NCBI GenBank assembly: GCA_013399695.1
Contig: VXAU01000310.1
Coordinates: forward strand, 496,001-560,000
Direction of reading: 5' to 3'
DNA: 64,000 bases
From: Formicarius rufipectus
Lineage: Eukaryota > Chordata > Aves > Passeriformes > Formicariidae
A model generated the notes under the pieces. The model had not been told where the DNA came from. It did not search any database and was given only the letters and a program-made list of their open reading frames with translations. Numbering within the stretch: position 1 is the first letter of the stretch; every line of letters begins with the position of its first letter. Positions 1 to 11,024 of the stretch are shown here, in pieces. The position numbers and the translations under genes were made by a program.

Positions 1-127
1 CACCTTCTGCTGTCTGTAAATATAATGGCACCAAAGGGGCAGAGGCAGGACTTGATCTCTTTGAAAGTTTTTGGTTATGGTGTTGCTGTTGGTTCTGTTC
101 AGGGTTTTGTTGGGGTGTTTTTATGGT

Positions 128-147
128 TATATATATATATATATATT
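128..147. repeat. (AT)n microsatellite
   Basis: A run of alternating A and T of about 20 bases. The surrounding first 330 bases hold no gene that I can support; the reading frames here have no splice context. Confidence 0.8.
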
Positions 148-330
148 CCTGCCCCAGCTCGTGTTGCAGGCGTGGCTGCAGTGCCACGATTGTGTCATTC
201 AGTGGCAGAGAGGAAAAGGCGAGGTCTTCCCCTGGTGCTCTGACCCACGTGGGCTCCCAGGATTGCTCAACAACCTGACATCATTGCTTTTCTGTTTGCT
301 GGTTTTTTCTTTAATGTTAATCTGAAATGG

Positions 331-573
331 GTGGTGGGCGTTGGCCGAGTGGCGTAGGCCCCCGCCTGTGGAGCCGGCTCCTCCTCTGAGGACGCCGGTT
401 CGAATCCCGAGGAACTCGCTGTCGCCGTCCGAGCGTGCTCGGCCGTGGCAAAATGAACCTCAGGAGTAAAAGGGGTGGGGCCAGTTCCGCGCACACTGTG
501 CCTCACCTAAAAAATCCATTGCACGGGCTTATCCCAAAATCTTCGTTCGCGAAGTCCAGCCAACAACAACAAC
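331..573 (+). mobile_element. tRNA-derived SINE, copy 1
   Basis: The head carries RNA polymerase III internal promoter boxes: A box TGGCCGAGTGG at 342-352 and B box GGTTCGAATCC at 397-407. The A box is of the class II (Ser/Leu) tRNA type. A tRNA-unrelated body follows, then a tail ending in (CAA)n at 560-573 that runs into an (AT)n stretch. Just before the tail is a short perfect hairpin, CTTCG-TTCG-CGAAG, at 541-554. The element aligns along its whole length with the copy at 23817-24055; most differences are CpG to TpG or CpA changes. No clear target-site duplication is visible. The short microsatellite tail fits mobilisation by an RTE-clade LINE rather than CR1, but that is inference. Confidence 0.85.
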
Positions 574-3139
574 ATATATATATATTTCTAGTAAATAATG
601 TTATCCTTTTCTATACATTTCTGATTAAAGTCTCTTAATTTCAAAGGCTGTGGTGATTTTAGGGAAGAGTCACCCTTCCTAGTCCTAACAGACATCTTAG
701 TTTTCTTTTAAATTGAGGCACCCTGTCACAGACAGAAGGGTACACATGCTTTGGCTGTTCTGTGTGCATATCGTGTTGCAACCTAACAGTGCCTGATGTT
801 TAAAAAGCTCACTCATGCTGTTCAGTTAATTATAACAGCTAATTTATATCTGTTATTGTTCTGTGAACTTGAAATTTCTATTTCAGTGAGACCACAGCAA
901 TACATGATGCAAAATGTGCTCTTGTAAATGAACACAGGTTGTGGCAAATGGAGGGAGGACATTCTACAGCAACAATAATTCCCGGTTAGGATATTGGAGG
1001 AAAAATTGCAGCACATTAAGAAAGCAATAACATTCAACAGGGTGTGCATTCATCAGTCAATATGCATGCACAGGGAGCATGCAGGAGCACGAAGAGCAGC
1101 CAGCCATGCAGGCTTAGGTAACAATTACTCTGGTGCAGCACATCAGGCCCTGCTGATCGATCACACAAACCAGTGGTGAGAAGAAACATCCACAAGCTCA
1201 GCTCTCACAGGCTCCAAGTGCCACTACAGAATTCACACCAGCCTGGGCAAGTCATATAATGCCTCTGGGGTACTATTTTCCTTAAGGAAGAAAGGGATTA
1301 AACTGACTGACTTTCCCAGGGGAGTCGCTTGTTCTGTACCAGGAAAGAGCAGCAGTACTTCTGCTGCTGCTCACCATAAAATAAGGATAACATGTCCCCG
1401 CAGAGGGTGGTAGGGAAACTCCTTGTTAGCACAAGTGAGTCTCTCGCTATTCAAGGCTGGTAGGCAGGGGGAGCAAGACCCTCTGTTCAGTAACAGTGTT
1501 AATGTCCAGAAGGGTCCTTGCAAAGATCAGAAGACAGAGCAAGCCATCAATTTGTATTCAAGGCTCACACTGGGGCTGACCTTTACTGCAGTTGCCCAGC
1601 ACCATGTCTCTCTTGGTTATCCACAGAGGTTGGCTCCACAACCACATAGTACCAAAGGACATGGATTGCTCCACTCCACAGTGAAGGACCATCCTGCTAC
1701 TGTAAGGAGGACCTCTAAGACACAGTCAGTCCTCTCCAGGTCCAGTCCCTCCTCAACACACTCATCCCTTCATCCCTGACATCAGAATCCACATTCCAAA
1801 ATAGTATCAGAATTTAAAGCAATTAATTTTGAGGTTCACCTCTCCTCCCCACGCTGCATTTGCAATCATGCTTTTTTAGAAAAAAAAACAAATGCATTTC
1901 ATATGTGCTGGGTTTTCTGTCTTTTTTTTTTTTTTTTTCTGTTTAAAGCAACAAAAAAGAGAAAAATCATTCTTTCTAAAAGTAAAATAAAATTAGCAAG
2001 GCACACCTCAGAGAATCAGGCAGGTAATCCACAAAACTGCCTTCAAATGCTCTAGTTGATTGTTTGTCACACTTGTGATGTAGGTGCACATGATATGCAT
2101 AAATCCTCTTGCCTCATACAGACAAAACAAAAAAGGAACGAGTTCATGGACTGCTTTTCATTCACTTACCATACACATGTTTCATTGCTGAGCATATGTA
2201 TGCACAGCACATCGACAAAGAACAGCAACAGTTACATATGGTGCCTACTGCTGTTAAGAGCCTGTCACACTGCACTTCCCAGTGTTTGAACCAGGGTAGG
2301 CTCATTTGAAAGGATTTTGCAAACCACTCAGACTTTCATTTTGGAGGAAATGGATAGAAGAGGGTTACAGGACAGCTTTAATGTTATTTTTATGCACAAT
2401 CATGAAGCTAAGTTCCCTTCCTTTCTCCCTCTCCCCTCTAGTTGACATCGCAGCAGGTACTTGAGAGCACAAATTGACCAGGAGTCTGTATCTGCCAAAT
2501 AACTCTCCTTCTTAAGCTGTATTCATTAGCCATCTCTTTTCCCTTTCTCCCTCTGCCCTTCAGGAATTAATTCAGTATATTCCTTTCAACATATTCCTTT
2601 CCACAAACCACATTTCTTTAATCTAAAGAAAGGCAAGCCAACATCTTGAACCAGGAAAAAGAAATTCCTCCTTCTACTGTCCGACCGACAGCCAGGCAGA
2701 AGTAGATCTAATACACAATGTTGTGTGTGAATAAAGATACAGGTACTGTAATTAGTGGAGGGACAGGTCAGAATTTTGAGTGCAATCTTCATGTGCACAT
2801 CCATTTCAATGCTCTGTTCCCTAGATTTTCAGCCAGTTTTGACCCTGGATTTTTTTCACTGGCCAGTTTTCAACTTCTCTTTTGTGATGTTGGACATGAC
2901 CTCAGGAAGAGTTCCACCAGCCAGGTCCACACATCACTAAAATGGCATCCAAACAGAAAGTGAGCAGGTTGCTTCCCAGCCCTTGTATATTACCACAGAA
3001 AGAGCACTGATGAACTGCAGTGGGAGTTAGGATTGACCCTAAAATGCTTGCTCCATTCTTACTTTGAAACAACATATAGATTGGTTTTTAGGCGAAACCC
3101 CACCCATTCTATTCATGACTCAGAAAAATGACACAAAAT
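574..3139. other. Interval without a supported gene
   Basis: I see no gene here. There is an A-rich patch near 1879-1889 and an oligo-T run at about 1921-1939. The longest frame (1423-1779, plus) has no splice sites or recognisable domain and is probably chance. Confidence 0.6.
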
Positions 3140-3545
3140 TGGAGGGATGGATTACCTCTTCTTAGAAGACAGGCTGAGACAGTTGGGTTTATCCAGTCTG
3201 GAGAAAAGAAGGCTCCAGAGAGACCTTAGGGAAGCCTTTCAGTACCTAAAGGGGGCTTTACAAGAACAAAAGGGCCAAAGGTTTTAGTCAGGGCCTGTTG
3301 TGATAGGACAAGGGGTAATGGTTTTAAACTAAAAGAGGGTTGATTTAGATTACCACAATGAGGGTGGTGAGGCACTGGCACAGGTGTCTCAGAAAGGTAG
3401 CAGGTGCCCCATCCCTGGAAACATTTAAGGTCTGGTTAGATGGGGCTCTGAGCAATCTGTTCTAGTGGAAGGTGTCCCTGCTCATTTTAGGGACCTTGTA
3501 CTAGCTGACCTTTAAAGGTCCCTTCCAACCCAAACAATTTTACAA
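3140..3545 (+). mobile_element. CR1 LINE 3' fragment
   Basis: This is a 5'-truncated CR1 in plus orientation. It starts in the end of ORF2 (the 'acaggctgagacagttggg' block near 3169) and runs through the 3' part, including 'cccatccctggaaacattt' near 3410, to the hallmark 3' end 'ggtcccttccaacccaaac' near 3517. The ORF2 portion is broken by substitutions and indels, so it is a dead copy. The tail after the 3' end has lost the octamer repeats typical of CR1. Confidence 0.9.
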
Positions 3546-6500
3546 ACACAGCAATTTTTATTTATTTTTAAACAGATGCAACTACTGCCTTTTTATTAAA
3601 ATAAATAAATGTAAGCAGTGTGAATTAGAAGCCTCTGCAAAGTCAGCACATATAGAGGGAAGTTAATATCATCATAGTTAAGTAGAAAAAATCCTGTCAC
3701 TATAAGCCTGATCTTGTCTCCCTGTCACCATTTAGCTTCATAGAAGTGAAACCAGTCTGAATTTTCATGGGCCAGATTTGATGAGAATGTGCAATTTGGT
3801 TGGAAAGTTTGGGATTAAATGAGAAAAAAACATCTAGGTGAGATAGTGTTTGTACTCGTTTTCTTTGGTCATCTTTAGGTGCATTAAGTGCTGTGAAGAA
3901 CCACCAGTCATGCTTTTCCTGGAACACCTAGTACCTTTCCAAAGGAAAGGAAAGGAAGCTGGTCACACGACCTGCAAAGAGCTTCTCACTTAGCCCATGC
4001 TTAGCAGCTTCTGCTCAGGACAAGCACCAGTTTCGTTCTGTGAGTGTTAAGGACTTTGTATATGTAACAAGCACATTTACCGTATGCTTTATGGACACAT
4101 TGCCCCAGAACACACTTTAAAAAAATCCCACAGAAAAAGACAGGTTGCAAGAAGCTGGCTTGAACGGGATGCTGTTGAAGTTGCATCTAGGAAGGAGGGT
4201 TTGATCTGGTGAGTGACTGCTCCATTAATGCTCACACCTTCTGACTGATGAGCTCTCATGAGCTGCTTACAGAGTGGAGTTGGTTTAGTTAGATTGAGTT
4301 CAAGATGAAACAGAAACATTATTTTAATGCAGGGATGGGCATTCCTTAGTCAAGAGGTCAGCAGCCTCTCAAAATCTCAACAACCCCAATCCATGCATAG
4401 CTTCAGAGGATGGGGCTAGTGTGGGTGGAACAGGAGGGGGAAATGCCACATGCAGAGAGAAAACAGATCCATGGAGGGGTGTAACACAGTTCCCTTTCCA
4501 GTGTGTACACAGCAACAGGATCTCTTTCATCTTTGGATAAGGCTGAGCTCAGATTTCTGTTGCTGCAGGTCAGGCCCTTGCTTTCTGCTTCTGAATGCAG
4601 TAAAGTGCAATGTTCTACAACTCTGTAAGCATTTTAAATTACTTCACATATGGTTTTGAATGCTTGACAGATTTATATTAAATAGAAATGGTTTTTATGA
4701 AATAACTATGTGGAAGTGTTTCTTTGCAAATCACTGTGTCAGCTGTGAGCAAAACTTAAACCCAGAGCTTGAATATACCAATCATAGCTTCAATTTTGTG
4801 TTAGGCTATCTGAAAAGCCTTGGGGAAATAAAAAACAAACCAGAAACATTTCTGCTTATGATCCGCCAAGGGGTTAAGTTGAAGGACAAGAACAGAAATA
4901 TAATTTTAATTGCTCATATTTTTCCTAGCTACTCCAGGAGCTTCTGCCTCATAAATTCTCATGACAATTGCATAATGCTGAACCTATCTGTTGGGAATCC
5001 CAAAGGGAAAGCTTAACCCTTTTACTTTCTTTAAGTTTGCTAATTAATTCTATTTCTTTCAGCAAGAGGAGACAGCTTACCCAAATGACCAGTCCCGAAA
5101 CAAACACTGACGTAGGTACTGTAGTACACTGTACGTGCTCTGTGCTTTCAATTTCCTTGCCTGGGTCACAGAGGAATATGCAAACTCATTCAGGTAAAAT
5201 TAGAATTGACCCAAACCTTGCTATTTAAATAGGGTTTTGAAACTTAGGGTCTACTAAGCACTGCTTTGCAGGTCGGATTCAGTGGCTTGCGTTTAAGTTG
5301 ATGTCCCACTGAAATCACTATGGGAAGGGTAGAATTAGGCCCTGGGTAGTTTGTTTTCCCCAGCGGTGACTGCCTGCTAATTGCAACTGTTGAACGTATG
5401 CATATTCATTACACCACGGAGTTTGGGAAGCTGCACGGTCTGCAGCTAATGTGCTGAATCAGATAGTAAATCAGACTGATTAAGATACACACTTTGGTTT
5501 AAAAGACACACTAATCACAGAGCTTTATCTTTGGAACTGACTTTCATATCACAACACAAGGGAAACTGTACAGAAGACAGGAACCTGAACAGGTGTCTAA
5601 CATCAAGCTCCAACAGCAGTGGGGGAAGACAAGTGTCTCCTGCAGGACTGACAACCAGCAAAGCCACTGAAGCAGGAGGACCAAGAGTGCTCCTTTCAGA
5701 GATCCAGTGACCTCAGATTTCACACAGCCCCTCCTGGCTGCCACCGTGCTCCAGCCGTAGAGCAGTAGAAACTCTTAGAAGGCTCCTACAGGATTCTGCA
5801 ACACAATATTTGCCATCTAGGAGCTAACCAAGCCCAGTGCTTGTGACTCCTGTTTTTCTTAACATTATTCACAAGGGTTTGTTTATTCACTTTGCTTTGT
5901 GGTAAGCTAGAGGCAGTCAGCTGGAGAAGGCTTAAGCCTTTCACAGAATAGATACACCATCGAATATACACATGGCTGACACTGCAAATCATGCCTCATG
6001 CTTGGAAGACTTGGGGACCTTATGATATGAGATTTTGGGGAGTGTGTGCAGGCACAGGCATGATGGGACTTTTTTTCTGCTCCTCTGGTACTGTTTCTGT
6101 ACCACGGAAGACAACCTACATGAAGCTGCTCTGCTGTATGCGCAATGGCGCTCCTTTTCACCTTAACACACCTCTCTTTACTCAGCTCTCAGATACACTG
6201 CAGGAGTAAATGCACTCAAGAGATGACTGTGAAGAATGCTTGTGGATTCATTATAGAGCACCTTTGGAATAATATCTGTATTCACTGTTAGTCATTTCAT
6301 GTCTCTCTGTCCCTATAAGAAAGGAGTCCTTTCTTACACAAGTTGTTCTGCATCTGCCTGGAAGTCAAGCGTGGGAGAAGAATGAGACCTCTATAAATGT
6401 GCTCAGTGAGTTAAGTTGTTTGTTTTGTGATAAATAGCACACTATGCTGATACCTTCAAGTGTTTAACATTTATGACTCACAATTTAAAGCCTGAAGCAC

Positions 6501-7902
6501 GTAGTGGTGTTTGTTTCCAGATTTAACCTTCTGAAGCCCTCTTTGCTTGTATTCCAGTCTTGTGTAGTTTGACAGTTATGTGAATTCCAGTCATTGGACT
6601 GAAATTGCCATGCTGGTTTGAATTAGCAATGCTTCCCCTTTGCACAACAACAACCTCTGAAAAGGTGCATGCACATAAAAAAGGCATACTTTGATTTCAA
6701 AGTCTGCCCAGTGTTTGCAAACATATCTCATTTTTCATCTGGTTCACTCAGCCTTCTCTGTATAGAAGTGAAAGAAGTGGGAGGAAACTTTTTTCTCTAA
6801 TTCATCTCTAGCTATGCTACAATCAGCAGCAATGTACACAAAGGCACCGTGGTCTGTAAGATGTGATTGGAAGAATGTGTTGGACTTCCCTGTTCTGCCA
6901 CAAGTTTTGTCAGATCTGCCAGCTTTGTCTTGCCTTCCTCTGGTTCCCCTCATACTCAGATATCCAAACCAGAAGCACATCTGCTGTGTTTGTACAGAAG
7001 AGACACGTGCTAGTGAAAATATGACAGCAAAGTTCATTTCCAGGAGAGGTCTCCAAAGTAACATCAAAACTCCAACAAATACAATGAATTAAACCCTAGA
7101 TCAAAATAATCAGCACCTGGAATGAACTTGTATTCCATTCGGAGTGTTAAGCTTTTTCTTCATCCTCATTATCTGACAGCAAACTGAAGTTTAGCTGTCC
7201 TTAAAGCCTGCAAGAGTCCATTGCTGTACACTGGCACCTCAAGCCTTTGTCTAGCAAGTATTAATGCTCCTGAAATACACCATATTCCATCTCTAAAATA
7301 GCCACTGCCTGTGTATTACTCACTTGAATTACCCACAGAGTCAGGCTGGAAAGACAGCAGAGATGCGAGAAACAGATGTGATATATTAGTCATCCTAATA
7401 ATAATAACCAAGGGAAGAAGTAGTGAATTAGGAAGCAGAAGTAGAGAAACATTTCATCTGAGATTTGAATGCACGGGACACAGGTTGGCGTAGGTTTGAG
7501 AGACAGACCTCTCAACAGCTAAAGTCAGGCTGTGTGGCAGGTCAGAGAGAAGGTCAGAAGTAGAGCAAGACAGACAAGTTAGCCTGGAGCAATCCACAGA
7601 GTAACTTATAAGTAAAACACAGTGTGAGTGGGCAGTGCTGTGTGGTCAGTCCCAAATTAGCAGAGAACTCAGCATGGAATAGTATAAACATGCCCTGAAA
7701 TGATACTGGGGGCGGGGGGGAAGGCAAAAAATGTCAAAAAGCAGCATTTGGCACATCTTTCAGTGACTGCAGAGCAGGCAGCAGGGACAGTCAGAAAGGA
7801 ATGACTATGAGAAATAATTCCCATGTGATGGGGTGGCATAGTTGCACAGAGGAAGGGAAGGAAATCTGTAGCTCTGGTTTTCTCTCATCTTGCTTTTGCC
7901 AC
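3546..7902. other. Interval without a supported gene
   Basis: No gene supported. Frames of 60-118 codons occur (for example 4660-5016 plus, and 6744-7067 minus) but lack a convincing acceptor and donor pair. The stretch 5270-5530 is rich in short AT-core motifs and might be an old repeat or a regulatory island; I cannot decide from sequence alone. Confidence 0.5.
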
Positions 7903-8407
7903 TGTCCTGGTTTTGGCCAGGACAGGGTTAATTTTTTAACAATAGCTGGGAGGGGGCGTGACCAGGACTCTAATGTTATTCAGTACCACCTCAAGTCATT
8001 GCCAGGGATGGGGGAAAGGGAATCTCTTGATTCCAAGGTGAAGGGCATTCCTTCCAACTGGGAGAAAATCTGGTGGGTAGGACAGTCAGGTATTTGTTTG
8101 CAGTTGGGGGCATTTGACAAGATTTGTGGGTTTCTGTGTACTCCCTAGGCCAGATGGACTTTTACCTTATCAGTGCCTTTGTTTCTTCTGTCTCGTGTTC
8201 ATTAAATATAATCTAACCTTGCATTCCTGACTGCCCTCCATAGCAACCATAATGTAATCTCCTAGTTGTAATATCTTCTCCCATATTTAGCATAAAACCA
8301 CATCCTGAGATGAATATTTACTTGCTGAACCTATATATTGTGTGTTGTAACCTCAATAAACATCTCTGTTTGCCCCCCCGAAACGGAGACCATAACCGAC
8401 CGCTACA
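7903..8407 (+). mobile_element. Avian ERV solitary LTR
   Basis: The block begins TGTCCTGGTTTTGGCCAGGA, followed by 'cagggttaattttt'. This is the characteristic 5' end of a widespread class of avian endogenous-retrovirus LTRs. Next come 'gaatctcttgattccaagg' and 'cattccttccaactgggag', also typical of that class. An AATAAA signal lies at 8355-8360 and a C-rich stretch at about 8372-8380. The 3' limit is uncertain; a TA-CA ending near 8407 is my best estimate. Flanking 5-mers (GCCAC and GCTAT) do not form a clean target duplication. No internal retroviral genes are next to it, so it looks like a solo LTR. Confidence 0.65.
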
Positions 8408-8577
8408 GCTATTGATGCCCAGGCTACCATCTCCACCACCTACCTGTCCACCAGAAAAGAGGATTGCCCTCTTTATCAACCACAAGACATTTTCCTGGGC
8501 CCATTGTTTCAGCAACTGTCTCTTCTTTAAAAGGCACCTTGATATTGATGTCCTGAACAGCCCCTCTTTCCACGGTG

Positions 8578-8642
8578 CATAGTTCTCCTTGAACCTATGT
8601 CAGAACAGAGATCCATAGCTCTCCTTGAACCTAAGTCAGACC
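8578..8642. repeat. 36-bp local tandem duplication
   Basis: Two neighbouring units both containing 'ctccttgaacct' are offset by 36 bases: 8578-8613, and 8614 to about 8642. They differ at only a few positions. It is probably a replication-slippage duplication. Confidence 0.75.
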
Positions 8643-8978
8643 AGTAGGGACAAAAAGCATTACAAGAGGAGCATTTGAGAGAGAGTAAACAGATAAAGTT
8701 GTGCTTTTAAAGCCTCTACAACCAGGTTCTGTAGATTTGTAACAATCACTGCCAGAGAAACTCTTATGGCAGAGAAACTGTCTCCACCTCTTGGTCAGCA
8801 GCAGGCTCTGCCTCCAAAACAGATTCTTGTCCTTGCTTGCATGTCTCCCCTTTGCAAACTGACATTGCTACACAATGGATCACATTTAGGATACTACTGT
8901 ATCAAGCCATGAAACCTCATTGGCTCGTGCAAAGCATGTTAGATATCTGTAGGAGAGATATCTCCTAGAGGCACATAA

Positions 8979-9278
8979 AGAGTGTGGTATCAAATAGGCA
9001 AATGCCATTTCCTTTTCAAGATAAGAACAAACAAGTACTTCAGAGGAAATGGTTTTCAATTTTTTTTTCAAAAGTAGATTTTGTAGGATAATGTAGGTAT
9101 AGCCTGTGTTAGTAAGAAGATATCATCTTAAGCAGAGTAGGGTATTGAATAGGCAAATGCCACTTCCTTTTTAAGAAGAAAACAAACAAGTGCTTCAGAG
9201 GAAATGGCTTTCAACATTTTATTTTCTGAAGTAGGTTTTGTATCTAGCCTGTGTTAGTAAGAAGATACCATCTTAAGC
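8979..9278. repeat. Tandem duplication, two units of about 150 bp
   Basis: Unit 1 is 8979-9133 (155 bp) and unit 2 is 9134-9278 (145 bp), directly abutting. Shared blocks include 'aataggcaaatgcca', 'cttcagaggaaatgg' and 'tagcctgtgttagtaagaag'; both units end in 'catcttaagc'. Unit 2 lacks about 10 bases after 'ttttgta'. Several substitutions separate them, so the duplication is not very recent. No gene is evident in either unit. Confidence 0.9.
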
Positions 9279-9525
9279 CTGAGGCAAGGGAATAGGAAGA
9301 AGCAGCATGCTGCATAGGCAGACCCTTTGCCAACAGCAGAGATTAACTAGCATGCAGATATACTTCATAAGGGTTCAAATGGATGTTGGGCCACAAAGAG
9401 AGACTGCAGTTAAATGGAAATAAGCTTTGCGGAATACATGAAATGCCAAAGGATCTGCAGAGGAACTCTTCGCAGAAAGAGCCATTAATCACTGTAGCCA
9501 GCTGCATCCCATATACAGTGCTCAC

Positions 9526-9672
9526 CTTGTGAACCTGAAAAATATTACTGTAATAAGAAAAAAGACGTCCTTCAAAAGCTTCTTCAGGTGCCCTATGCAG
9601 AGACTGCAGTAATTCTTTGGGATGGATTATTTTCTGGCTGTATTTCTTAGTAGGTGGATTCCTCGGCTCCAT
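9526..9672 (-). CDS. Candidate first coding exon, unknown protein
   Basis: On the minus strand an ATG at 9672-9670 lies in a good Kozak context (A at -3, G at +4). It opens 49 complete codons that stop exactly at a strong splice donor, CACAAG followed by GTGAGC, at 9525-9520. The peptide begins MEPRNPPTKKYSQKI and contains EEAFEGRLFSYYSNIF. Its composition is protein-like, without low complexity. An in-frame stop lies a few codons upstream of the ATG. No partner exon could be found with confidence at lower coordinates, and I do not recognise the peptide. It may be a real first exon or a chance frame. Confidence 0.3.
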
Positions 9673-9699
9673 TTCCAGCAGCAGCTGACATAACTAACA

Positions 9700-10497
9700 T
9701 CACTTTCATCTGTCGCAGTCACCTTCCCCTATCTTTTCCCTACAAAAAAGAGCTCAGACAAGTGTGGGAATGGTAAGGGGGATAAGGAGGGAGAGCTGAG
9801 AGGGAAAGAAATGAATTGGCTCATCTAGCTGTAAACTTTACCACCTTCCCCCTGCCATAGTGGAGCTAAAATTCCTGAAGGCTTTTCACAAAGGGCAAAA
9901 ACTGTGCCTTCTTTTTTTTCTCCAATTCTTTTGATGTGGCTGTTATCCTAATCAAACAATGAAAAATAAACCCCCCATGCATGGAAGCAAGATCACCTCT
10001 GGCTTCAATCTGGCTTACATTTCCATCCCCTGGAGTTGAGTCAGCATCAGGCGCACCAGCTGCCTAAAGAAGAAGAAGGTGAGCTGCAAATATTACTCAC
10101 AGGCGGAGGCAGCAGCAGGCAGGGACAAGTGAGTCAATTCCCAGTTGGATTCAAGAGTTCCCATCATCCTCTCTAAATCAGCACATTTTAAAGTAGGTTC
10201 AACGTGACCTTGTAAATTCTCCCCTACGTCACCACAGGGGCTTTGAGGACCATCTCCTTCTTTACAATTCGGCTTTTACTGCTCTCTTTTTCTCATGCAT
10301 ATTGCATTTTATAAGTCACTTGCCCTAAAAAAAGCAAGAAAAAATTTTGTGTGCATGTCAAGTTGCCTATAGAGAAGCAACTTTACTAAGCAAGGTTTCT
10401 CTAGCTGGGACTACTCACATTAAATCAGAAACTAACTCCTGAGGATCTGGGACTACTGGAACATGCATTTAATTTTCTAAAAATAAATTGCCATTAT
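9700..10497. other. Interval without a supported gene
   Basis: No gene, RNA or clear repeat is seen between the candidate exon and the CR1 cluster. Confidence 0.5.
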
Positions 10498-10990
10498 TCA
10501 TAGAATATCGGGCTGAATGGGGACCTCTAAGTTTATCTGGTACAACCTTTCTTGGCAAAAGCATGGTAGGAGCACAATCTGGACAAGATAGCTCAACATC
10601 CTGTCCAGCCAAATCTTAGAAGTGTCCAATGCTAGGGAATCCACCACTTCCCTGGGGAGATTATTCCACAGGTTAATTGTTTTCATTGTGAAAAATGTTC
10701 CTCTTGTGTCCAATCAGAATGTTCCCAGATGTAGCTAACGCCCATGACCTAATCTTCTCCACGTGACTCCTTGTAAAAAGAGACTCTCCATCATCTTTGT
10801 AGACACACTAAATACTGGAGCATGATGATAAGGTCTCCTCTAAGTCTTCTTCTCTCAAGGCTGAAAACCCCCAGTTCTCTCAGCCTTTCCTCACATGTCA
10901 GGCTTCCCACTACTTTGATCATCTTTGTGACTCTTCCTCTGACACCCCTTCTAGGGAACCTGCATGCCTGATCACCTCTCTGAAGTGCCT
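10498..10990 (-). mobile_element. CR1 LINE 3' fragment, minus strand
   Basis: On the plus strand it begins 'tcatagaatatcgggctg', the reverse complement of a CR1 3' terminus. It continues through 'ccaccacttccctggggag' (near 10640) and the antisense of the ORF2 C-terminus ('ttctctcaaggctgaaaa', 10850). ORF2 is broken: one frame (10498-10713) retains NLPREV, another (10791-11009) retains ERLRELGVFSLERRRL, both familiar CR1 C-terminal motifs. Its upper limit meets the plus-strand CR1 that follows. Confidence 0.85.
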
Positions 10991-11024
10991 GCACAAGTGC
11001 ACATAGCATGAGGAATATACAAGA

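Noticed and set aside
397..407. Possible genuine tRNA gene at the SINE heads
   Set aside because: A and B boxes are present, but the sequence does not close an acceptor stem and continues into the SINE body and tail in both copies.
267..506. Minus-strand frame through the first SINE
   Set aside because: The segment is a Pol III-type SINE; the same antisense peptide recurs in the second SINE (23758-23991), so it reflects the repeat, not a gene.
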